Source: an uncultured Chloroflexota bacterium (lineage in GTDB: Bacteria; Chloroflexota; Dehalococcoidia; Lucifugimonadales; CAJWER01). Taken from it: a stretch of 5,215 bases of DNA. The translations under genes were made by a program, and so were the position numbers. The notes beneath the pieces were generated by a model. The model made no database searches and was not told the DNA's origin. It saw only the letters and a program-made list of their open reading frames with translations. Location: NCBI GenBank assembly GCA_913030785.1, contig CAJWER010000215.1:1-5215 (forward strand). Reading direction: 5' to 3'. Positions 1-4,861 of the stretch are shown one piece after another (the first letter of the stretch is position 1; each line of letters begins with the position of its first letter).

Positions 1-85
1 CAGAGAGCCCCACGGCTTCAGCGAGCGAGCCCACATCCTGGACGCAACCCGCCGCACCGTGGCATGGTTCTCCGAGCGGCTGTAG
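1..85 (+). CDS. C-terminal fragment of an alpha/beta-hydrolase, probably S9-family peptidase (partial at 5' end)
   Basis: The reading frame starting at base 2 is open from the window edge and ends at TAG 83-85, giving 27 residues that begin REPHGFSERAHILDA and end AWFSERL. The HGF triplet followed by an amphipathic helix ending in a W-F-x-x-x-L pattern is typical of the catalytic-His end of prolyl oligopeptidase/acylaminoacyl-peptidase (S9) proteins and related dienelactone-hydrolase-like enzymes. In that family the His completes a Ser-Asp-His triad and the last helix closes the hydrolase domain. The Ser and Asp lie outside the window, so substrate and exact family cannot be told. The fragment is too short for the ORF length filters usually applied. 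The gene reads in the same direction as its neighbours but is separated from the next one by 167 bp. Confidence 0.62.
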   Translation, partial: REPHGFSERAHILDATRRTVAWFSERL

Positions 86-133
86 GCGCGCGGGAGACCG
101 ACTAGCCATGTTACCCTGAGCGGACGCGAAGGG

Positions 134-189
134 TCTGGGGATGTGGGGTTGTCTCCATCGATAAACAAGGGCGTGGTCCCCACCCCAGA
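134..189. other. Long imperfect inverted repeat in the leader of the HAD gene
   Basis: Bases 134-140 (TCTGGGG) pair with 183-189 (CCCCAGA) and bases 144-148 (TGGGG) pair with 178-182 (CCCCA), leaving only ATG 141-143 bulged. That makes 12 base pairs around a 29-nt loop. Within the loop, TTGT 149-152 can pair with ACAA 165-168. The structure lies 64 bp before the HAD start codon. No T-tract follows the 3' arm, so an intrinsic terminator for the upstream hydrolase is not well supported. A structured 5' leader or a protein-binding site is possible. I recognise no known riboswitch class. The rest of the 86-252 gap shows only a weak extended -10-like string, TGTTACCCT at 109-117, with no convincing -35. 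Confidence 0.35.
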
Positions 190-252
190 TACTTCGTCGG
201 GAACCTCCTCAGCATGACATCGGACCGGAAATCCATACGCAGGTAGAGCAGA

Positions 253-882
253 ATGTCAGATCAAACCAAACTAGCGGCCTTCGATTTGGACGGTATGCTC
301 CTGCATGACGACACGGTCTTCGAGGCACTGGCGAGGCCCCTAGGGCGTCTTGACCTAGTTCGAGAGTTCGAGAGACTTCGTGTGACGGACATCGACAAAA
401 TCAAGGTCGCTCATGAGAAGGTGGCTGGGTGGTACGAGGCCTCCGCACTCCCCGAACTGCACTCGTCTTTCGCATCGATATGACTCGCCCCCGGTGCCCA
501 TGAAGGTCTGAGTCTACTGAAGCGTCATGGCTTCAAGATAGCCATTATCTCGATAACTTGGGAGTTCGCGGTCGAGTGGTTCGCTTATCAATTCGACGCC
601 GACTATTTCGTCGGGACGCGCCTGTCACCCGACAGCGACATCACCGACTTATGGCCAAGCGACAAGCCGATGTGGCTGAGGAGTCTGGCGGACACACTGG
701 GTACACCTATGTATGACGTCGCGGCGGTCGGCGACTTCAGTGGCGATCTCGACACGCTGCGATCCGTCGGGCATCCCTACTGGGTGGGCAGTCATCTCCC
801 GGCCGGCTTGACCGCCGCCCACCATCCCTACGGAGACATCGAGCGCATTGCTCAGGACATCGTGGCCGTCGCTGGTGGGTAA
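253..882 (+). pseudogene. HAD-superfamily phosphatase (phosphoserine-phosphatase-like), interrupted by one in-frame TGA
   Basis: One continuous frame from ATG 253 to TAA 880-882 encodes about 209 residues, broken only by TGA at 481-483 (codon 77). All HAD signatures are present in order: motif I FDLDGMLL with nucleophile D11 and acid/base D13; motif II Ser S100 in AIISITWEF; motif III Lys K138 in PSDKPM; motif IV GDFSGDLD with D161 and D165. These enzymes remove phosphate from small metabolites through an aspartyl-phosphate intermediate; the substrate here is unknown. The cap region lies roughly between residues 20 and 75. The TGA sits just before LAPGAHEGL, the helix preceding motif II, so it is not at a catalytic position. 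CGA (Arg) to TGA is the simplest origin (inferred). A purine-rich stretch AGGTAGAG at 241-248 could act as ribosome binding site. Translation as read gives a 76-residue peptide lacking motifs II-IV. The alternatives are a young pseudogene, a sequencing error or stop readthrough. Confidence 0.82.
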
Positions 883-891
883 GTGCATCCT

Positions 892-905
892 GCCCCTTCT
901 GGGGC
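892..905 (+). terminator. Perfect hairpin GCCCC-TTCT-GGGGC just after the HAD gene
   Basis: GCCCC 892-896 and GGGGC 901-905 form a perfect 5-bp G/C stem with a TTCT tetraloop, starting 9 bp after the HAD stop codon. The position and compact stem fit a transcription terminator or mRNA 3'-end stabiliser, but no T-tract follows (the next bases are GAGCGACTGA). It would have to be a U-less type or not a terminator at all. It lies before the birA promoter, which fits a transcription unit boundary here. Confidence 0.38.
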
Positions 906-958
906 GAGCGACTGAAGTAGTTGGGTCATGATGTTCTGTGTTTCCTTTCCCGGCTTCA

Positions 959-988
959 TTGACACCCCCGATGACTCGCCGCTATCAT
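959..988 (+). promoter_or_regulatory. Sigma-70-type promoter for birA (TTGACA-N18-TATCAT)
   Basis: TTGACA at 959-964 is a perfect -35 hexamer and TATCAT at 983-988 matches the -10 consensus at five of six bases, with an 18-bp spacer. Transcription would start near 994-996, leaving a leader of about 30 nt that contains the GGAGGT site and the TTG start at 1027. The promoter lies inside the frame that could be read from ATG 928, which argues that this 5' extension is not coding. It implies that birA is expressed independently of the broken HAD gene upstream. Confidence 0.72.
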
Positions 989-1013
989 CGGCCCCGGTGG
1001 CGCAAAGCCTCAC

Positions 1014-1019
1014 GGAGGT
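1014..1019 (+). promoter_or_regulatory. Strong ribosome binding site GGAGGT that sets the birA start
   Basis: GGAGGT is a near-perfect anti-16S complement, 7 nt before TTG 1027. No comparable site precedes the ATG codons at 928 and 931, where the upstream bases read GTAGTTGGGTC. Confidence 0.78.
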
Positions 1020-1026
1020 CCACCCC

Positions 1027-1809
1027 TTGGCGGCACATGGCTTGGACATCGAAGCGATAAATTCAGCCCTGGCGGGACGGGTCGTAGGCAGTCAAGTCCT
1101 CTGGTACGACTCCATATCGTCGACGATGGACGAGGCGCGTCGTCTCGCAGACGAGGGACGCGCCGAAGGGCTTGTCGTAGTGGCCGGCGAGCAAACCGCA
1201 GGACGAGGTAGGTTCGGCCGTCGGTGGATGTCGCCCGTTGGTAGCTCCCTGCTGTTCTCGGTTCTACTCAAGCCCGAGTTGCGCCAACTACCCTACGTCA
1301 ACATGGCGGCCACCCTGGCAATCGCGGACGCAGTTGCGGCGCACGTCCGGACCGCACCAACCATCAAGTGGCCCAACGACGTACGGATCGGCGGCCTCAA
1401 AGTCTCAGGCATCCTGATCGAGACCGACTCCGGCGTCGGGAAACTCCGCTACGCCCTCGTGGGCATCGGGATCAACGTGGACCTGGACGTTTCCGTTCAC
1501 CCCGAGATAGCGCAGACAGCCACCAGCGTCAACAGCGAGGCAAAAGCACCCGTAGACAGCACGGCGCTGCTGCTTGACGTGCTTACCAGTATGGATGACA
1601 TGTACGCCTCGGTCAGAACGGGCTTTTCGTTGACCGACGAATGGGCAAGCCGACTGGAAACCCTCGGCAAACCAGTACAGGTGTCCTGGGGCCACAGGGT
1701 GTTCGAAGGAATCGCTCGCGAGGTAGATGAGCGCGGCAACCTGATTGTCGAGCGCGACGATGGCACAACCGTCACTGTCGCCGGAGGCGAGGTCACCCTC
1801 CGGGTCTGA
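1027..1809 (+). CDS. birA: Biotin--[acetyl-CoA-carboxylase] ligase, class I (no DNA-binding domain)
   Basis: This cytosolic enzyme activates biotin with ATP to biotinyl-5'-AMP and transfers it to the lysine of biotin carboxyl carrier proteins, chiefly of acetyl-CoA carboxylase. From TTG 1027 it has 260 residues. Visible motifs are SISSTMDEA near 29-37, the biotin/adenylate loop GRGRFGRRW at 59-67, KWPNDV at 114-119, and GLKVSGILIE at 123-132 with the conserved lysine K125. VGIGINV follows, and a small SH3-like C-terminal domain covers about 213-260. The N-terminus goes almost directly into the catalytic domain with no winged helix, so it should not act as a biotin-operon repressor. TTG 1027 is preferred over ATG 928 because GGAGGT lies 7 nt upstream, a promoter lies within the would-be extension, and the 33 extra residues resemble no part of the family. 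The gene is intact although both neighbours are broken, as expected for an essential function. The stop is TGA 1807-1809. Confidence 0.94.
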   Translation: MAAHGLDIEAINSALAGRVVGSQVLWYDSISSTMDEARRLADEGRAEGLVVVAGEQTAGRGRFGRRWMSPVGSSLLFSVLLKPELRQLPYVNMAATLAIADAVAAHVRTAPTIKWPNDVRIGGLKVSGILIETDSGVGKLRYALVGIGINVDLDVSVHPEIAQTATSVNSEAKAPVDSTALLLDVLTSMDDMYASVRTGFSLTDEWASRLETLGKPVQVSWGHRVFEGIAREVDERGNLIVERDDGTTVTVAGGEVTLRV

Positions 1810-1860
1810 CCAGACAGTGTGCTCTGCCAAGGATTCCACCCAGGAGCCTGGAGCATCACC

Positions 1861-2748
1861 ATGACCCCACATGGCTTTGCGCCGATCGACGTACCCCTCG
1901 TTCGACATCTGATCGCTGATTAGTTCCCCAAATGGGCTCACCTTCCGATAACTCCGGTGAACACACCTGGCCACGACAATAAAACCTTCCGTCTCGGTTT
2001 CGACATGAGCCTCCGAATTCCGAGCGCACACCGGTACGCCCAACACGTTGAAACGGAGCGGTTCTGGCTACCTAGACTCGCTCCTCACCTACCATTGCCC
2101 ATTCCCATGCCCATGGCGATTGGCAAATCGGCGCATGGCTACCCGTGGCTCTGGTTGGTCAACCGGTGGCTCGATGGTGAGAATGCGATCATCGAACGAA
2201 TCGACGACCTGAGTCTGTTTGCGCGCGGCCTCGCCAATTTTCTGAATAGACTGCGGAGTATTGGCACGACCGAGGCGCCGACGCCGGACCCACACAACTT
2301 TTATCGAAGCGGCGACCTCGTGTGCTGTACGACGCTGAAATGCGCGTGTGTATCGACGAGCTGCAAAATGTGGTCGACGCCAAAGCAATGATCGCAGTTT
2401 GGGAATCGGCCCTCGATGCCACCTGGCTGAAACCCGCCGTATGGCTTCACGGCGATGTGGCCGCAGGAAATCTCCTGGTGAAAGACGGGAGGCTGTCCGC
2501 CGTGATTGACTTTGGACAGCTAGTCGCAGGCGATCCGGCATGCGATGTGACTATAGCCTGGACTTTTTTCAGCGGAGAGAGCAGGGAGGAGTTTCGCAGG
2601 CGCCTGTCGGGTTGATGATGCAACCTGGTCGCGCGGACGTGGTTGGGGGTTTTAGGGGGCGTTGCTGGAACTACGGGAGTGCCGGCGAACCAAACTCGTT
2701 GAATCCGAAGACGCCCGTCCGGTAATCAATGACATCCTCTCTGATTAG
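1861..2748 (+). pseudogene. Aminoglycoside-phosphotransferase (APH)-family kinase, degraded by two stops and two frameshifts
   Basis: ATG 1861 is preceded by GGAG 1850-1853 at 7-nt spacing, itself part of the palindrome CCAGG-AG-CCTGG at 1840-1851. The frame reads MTPHGFAPIDVPLVRHLIAD, then TAG 1921-1923 (codon 21), and continues through NKTFRLG, the N-lobe and HNFYRSGDL. At 2320-2323 a GTGT in place of GT (2-nt expansion) shifts the frame. The continuation VLYDAEMR runs through the catalytic loop HGDVAAGN (nt 2448-2471) and the metal-binding IDFG to TGA 2613. One extra G in GGG 2609-2611 explains the second shift, restoring the first frame as DDATWSRGRGW. A second amber codon, TAG 2653-2655, stands where the family has Trp, and the tail VINDILSD ends at TAG 2746-2748. 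Corrected length is about 294 residues, normal for this family of ATP-dependent small-molecule kinases. Catalytic H, D and N are retained, so decay seems recent. Family membership does not show drug resistance; the substrate is unknown. Confidence 0.88.
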
Positions 2749-2775
2749 GCAATACGGCTTCGGCGACGTCCGCCA

Positions 2776-2809
2776 TTGGCCGGAAGCAGACCATGAAACC
2801 TAGTAGACT
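2776..2809 (+). promoter_or_regulatory. Possible weak promoter of the SDR operon
   Basis: The 97-bp gap after the kinase pseudogene must contain the SDR-operon promoter if the operon is not read through from upstream. The best -10 is TAGACT at 2804-2809 (four of six), part of CCTAGTAGACTAGACCC. The only -35-like string is TTGGCC at 2776-2781, whose spacing is too long for TAGACT (22 bp) and marginal for the overlapping TAGTAG at 2801-2806 (19 bp). A start near 2815 would put the 2815-2832 hairpin at the 5' end of the mRNA. Confidence 0.25.
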
Positions 2810-2814
2810 AGACC

Positions 2815-2838
2815 CACAGCGAATTAGCTGTGAGGAGG
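2815..2838 (+). promoter_or_regulatory. 6-bp perfect hairpin directly abutting AGGAGG ribosome binding site of the first SDR
   Basis: CACAGC 2815-2820 and GCTGTG 2827-2832 are perfect complements around a GAATTA loop. The Shine-Dalgarno sequence AGGAGG follows with no gap at 2833-2838 and is 7 nt from ATG 2846. As DNA it is a 6-6-6 dyad that could be an operator; as RNA it is a hairpin that could affect ribosome access or protect the 5' end. The ribosome binding site is the strongest one serving the SDR operon. Confidence 0.6.
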
Positions 2839-2845
2839 CCGAGTA

Positions 2846-3646
2846 ATGGAATCCTGGGACCTGGCCGGAAAGGTTGCCGTCGTCACCGGTGGCGGCAGCG
2901 GACTCGGCAAGGCGATGGCCCTTGCACTTGGACTGGCTGGGGCTGACGTGGCCGTGGCTGGTCGCCGTCCGAGGCCAATAGCCGAGGTCGCAGAAGCCAT
3001 CCTGGCCGCTGGAACCAGAGGTCTGGCAGTTCAGACCGACGTCACCGACTCAGCGCAGGTGAAGAACCTCATCACGCGCGTGATCGATGAACTGGGTCGG
3101 GTCGACATTCTGGTCAACAACGCCGGGATTGTCGCCGACCAGGGCGGCGTACCCATGTGGGAGGTCTCCGACCAGGAATGGCGTACCGTTATCGACACAA
3201 ACCTGACCAGCGCCTTCTACTGCTCTCGCGCAGTCGCGCGACACATGGTTGACCGGGGCTCCGGCAAGATCATCAACGTCGCGTCAGGCTTCGGGCTCCG
3301 CGGCGGCCGCGATAACTATGCCTACGCCTCCTCCAAGGGCGGCGTCGTACAGCTCACGAGGTCACTGGCCATAAGTCTGGGCAGGCACGGCGTTACAAGC
3401 AACTGCCTAGTGCCCGGATACTTTGAGACAGAGGGTACAGCTGCTTCAAGGGAGAACCTGCCCGATGCCAGATTCATTCCAGTAGGCCGCGCCGGGATGC
3501 CCGCAGAGCTAGGTTCCGCTGCAGTGCTGTTGGCGTCGCATGCGTCCGATTACATGAACGGCGAAACGTTTATCATTGACGGCGGTGGACTGGCTGGCGG
3601 CTACGCGCCGACAGGTCACGCCCCGGTCGTGCCACTAGACGCGTGA
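2846..3646 (+). CDS. Classical short-chain dehydrogenase/reductase (SDR), catalytically complete
   Basis: This is a 266-residue Rossmann-fold oxidoreductase of the classical SDR type, predicted to interconvert an alcohol and a ketone in the cytosol using NAD(P)(H). The cofactor motif TGGGSGLG is at 14-21. GRR at 39-41 after the second strand suggests NADP preference (inference). D65 in TDVTD would contact adenine, and NNAG is at 91-94. The catalytic tetrad is N119, S147, Y160 and K164 (YASSK). GRVDILVNNAG and IIDGGG are also typical. After the usual IDGGG end there is a Gly/Pro-rich tail of about 20 residues (GGYAPTGHAPVV), longer than in FabG-like enzymes, that could take part in subunit contacts. 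FabG-type 3-oxoacyl-ACP reductase is the generic alternative, but substrate cannot be read from sequence. It is first in an apparent operon with a pseudoenzyme SDR 42 bp downstream. ATG 2846 has AGGAGG at 7-nt spacing. Confidence 0.93.
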   Translation: MESWDLAGKVAVVTGGGSGLGKAMALALGLAGADVAVAGRRPRPIAEVAEAILAAGTRGLAVQTDVTDSAQVKNLITRVIDELGRVDILVNNAGIVADQGGVPMWEVSDQEWRTVIDTNLTSAFYCSRAVARHMVDRGSGKIINVASGFGLRGGRDNYAYASSKGGVVQLTRSLAISLGRHGVTSNCLVPGYFETEGTAASRENLPDARFIPVGRAGMPAELGSAAVLLASHASDYMNGETFIIDGGGLAGGYAPTGHAPVVPLDA

Positions 3647-3688
3647 GGCTGACCCGAATCCCCTACCTGGAGCCGATGCAAGCCACAA

Positions 3689-4447
3689 ATGCCACTGCCA
3701 CCTGAACTGGACCTGAGCGGCAAGGTAGCCGTGATCACCGCCGACCGGCGAGGCTGGACCTCGTCCCTCGCCCTGGCGCTCGCCGAGGCCGGGGCCACAG
3801 TTGCCGTCGCGGGCACCCCTGATTCAGACGCAAATACGGCTGCCGACGCGGTGAAAGGGCAGGGTAGCCGGGCGCTGGCCATCACCGCAGACCTCACCGT
3901 GTCCGAAAATGTTGAGAGTATGATCTCCCAGGTCGTGATGGATCTCGGCCGGGTCGACATCCTTGTCAACAACGCCCGAGTCGAATTCGGCAAGCCCTTC
4001 CTCGACGTGACGGAAGACGAGTGGGACGAAGTCATGAGCCTCAACGTGAAATCGATGTTCTTGTGCAGCCAGTCTGCCGGACGTCGCATGGTCGAGCAGG
4101 GGACCGGACACATCGTGAACATCGGATCAGGTCTCGCCTCGCGCGGGCTCTGGAATGCCGCTGCCCTGAGTGCGAGCCAGGGAGCAATACGACAACTCAC
4201 GGCGTCGCTGGGCCTCGAATGGGCACGCCTGGGCGTCCGAATCAACGCCATAGGCACGGGCTGGATGAGCACCGAGCCGCCCGACGACGACGCCGAGCGA
4301 GAACTGCTGGTTAGGTACATCCCCACGCGTCGAAAAGGACACCCATCGGACCTCGCCGGGCTGGTCGTCTACCTGGCCTCAGACGCCAGCGACTTCGTGA
4401 CTGGCCAGATGTTCCACGTCGACGGCGGACTCATCGCCCATGCATAG
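3689..4447 (+). CDS. SDR-family pseudoenzyme, paralogue of the upstream SDR lacking cofactor and catalytic motifs
   Basis: This 252-residue protein is collinear with the preceding SDR: it shares LDLSGKVAVIT, GRVDILVNNA, N119, S147, the helix after the active site and HVDGG near the end. The functional positions are nevertheless lost. The TGxxxGxG loop reads TADRRGWT (17-24), NNAG reads NNAR (94-97), the catalytic Tyr is L160 and the catalytic Lys is Q164 (LSASQ, where family members have YSASK). It probably cannot bind NAD(P) in the usual way or perform hydride transfer. The frame is unbroken and normal in length, which argues for selection on a structural or regulatory role rather than decay. 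A heteromer with the upstream SDR is the natural inference, as in BbsCD, where one SDR subunit is an inactive partner. ATG 3689 has no good Shine-Dalgarno (GGAG 3669-3672 is 16 nt away), so translation may be coupled to the first SDR. No other in-frame start lies in the 42-bp gap. Confidence 0.9.
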   Translation: MPLPPELDLSGKVAVITADRRGWTSSLALALAEAGATVAVAGTPDSDANTAADAVKGQGSRALAITADLTVSENVESMISQVVMDLGRVDILVNNARVEFGKPFLDVTEDEWDEVMSLNVKSMFLCSQSAGRRMVEQGTGHIVNIGSGLASRGLWNAAALSASQGAIRQLTASLGLEWARLGVRINAIGTGWMSTEPPDDDAERELLVRYIPTRRKGHPSDLAGLVVYLASDASDFVTGQMFHVDGGLIAHA

Positions 4448-4451
4448 CACC

Positions 4452-4455
4452 GGAG
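4452..4455 (+). promoter_or_regulatory. GGAG ribosome binding site that supports TTG start of the zinc-ribbon gene
   Basis: GGAG lies 7 nt before TTG 4463, within the 15-bp gap after the SDR pseudoenzyme stop (TAG 4445-4447). There is no ATG or GTG in this frame before the first cysteine codon, so TTG is the only start that keeps the first CxxC. Confidence 0.65.
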
Positions 4456-4462
4456 TGCCATA

Positions 4463-4792
4463 TTGCCACTAGAGTGCACGGCCTGCCATCACCAAAACCG
4501 GCTCATCGCCGCATTTTGTGGAAGCTGTGGACTGACGCTGGCCGCGACTCCAGGCTGCCCGCATTGCGGCGCAGTGCTCGGCACGAAGGTGGAAGGCGAC
4601 GTGACGCTGCACGCAGTGGATCCAGGATTCGCGGGGTTCTCGAATCTGGGGTTCTCGCTGCGCCCGCCGCTGCCGCCACGGACGCTGTCGACCGACTCCA
4701 CCGAGGCGCAGTGCCCGTACTGCGATAACAAAGTTGTCCTAGACGCGCTGGTGCAACGCGACCCGGACGACTTCCTGACGTTCCGGGTTTAA
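4463..4792 (+). CDS. Small double zinc-ribbon protein
   Basis: This is a 109-residue soluble protein with four CxxC pairs: C5/C8, C19/C22, C32/C35 and C84/C87. Spacing suggests a compact first zinc ribbon (C5-C22) and a second ribbon (C32/C35 with C84/C87) split by a 48-residue insert. The insert contains a glycine/phenylalanine-rich stretch (GFAGFSNLGF) and a proline run (RPPLPP). I do not recognise a named family. The first half, CTACHHQN and FCGSCG, resembles generic zinc-ribbon/DZANK-type domains that often act as protein-protein or nucleic-acid adaptors. There is no signal peptide or membrane segment. The start TTG lies 15 bp after the SDR pseudoenzyme with its own GGAG site, so it very probably belongs to the same transcript. 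That context suggests, but does not show, that it binds or regulates the SDR pair. Confidence 0.83.
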   Translation: MPLECTACHHQNRLIAAFCGSCGLTLAATPGCPHCGAVLGTKVEGDVTLHAVDPGFAGFSNLGFSLRPPLPPRTLSTDSTEAQCPYCDNKVVLDALVQRDPDDFLTFRV

Positions 4793-4811
4793 GCAGCGGG
4801 GTTGAGCGACG

Positions 4812-4834
4812 CGCGAAGGGCCTGGCGGCTCGCG
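4812..4834. terminator. Weak hairpin in the gap between convergent genes
   Basis: CGCGA 4812-4816 pairs with TCGCG 4830-4834, and an inner GCC/GGC (4820-4822 with 4827-4829) extends the 3' strand with a three-base bulge opposite. The hairpin sits in the 69-bp space between the zinc-ribbon gene and the end of the minus-strand gene, where a bidirectional terminator would be expected. There is no T-tract on either strand, so this is only a positional suggestion. Confidence 0.2.
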
Positions 4835-4861
4835 ATAAGGGAGCGATTAAGGCATACGTCG

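Noticed and set aside
86..252. tRNA or other known RNA gene in the first intergenic region
   Set aside because: No T-loop, acceptor-stem pairing or CCA-like end is visible; only the inverted repeat stands out.
481..483. Selenocysteine insertion or TGA reassignment in the HAD gene
   Set aside because: The codon is not at a catalytic site, no clear SECIS hairpin follows, and TGA serves as a true stop for birA and the first SDR.
1405..2046. 213-codon open frame on the minus strand
   Set aside because: It overlaps birA and the start of the kinase pseudogene and shows no recognisable domain; it is a typical shadow of a GC-rich gene.
2093..2115. Short tandem repeat of CCCAT[T/G] in the kinase pseudogene
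   Set aside because: It encodes a Leu-Pro-Ile-Pro-Met-Pro segment that is normal for this family; it causes no frameshift.
2322..2615. Separate small gene encoding only the kinase catalytic lobe
   Set aside because: It begins with GTG without a ribosome binding site and continues the upstream kinase exactly, so it is part of one frameshifted gene.
3676..3705. Nine-codon ORF starting at ATG 3676 that overlaps the start of the second SDR out of frame
   Set aside because: GGAG is only 3 nt upstream of it, which is too close, and nothing in the peptide suggests a leader function.
3616..4326. 236-codon open frame on the minus strand
   Set aside because: It lies wholly over the second SDR and the end of the first, its sequence is Ser/Arg/Ala-rich without motifs, and the SDR frames are unmistakable.
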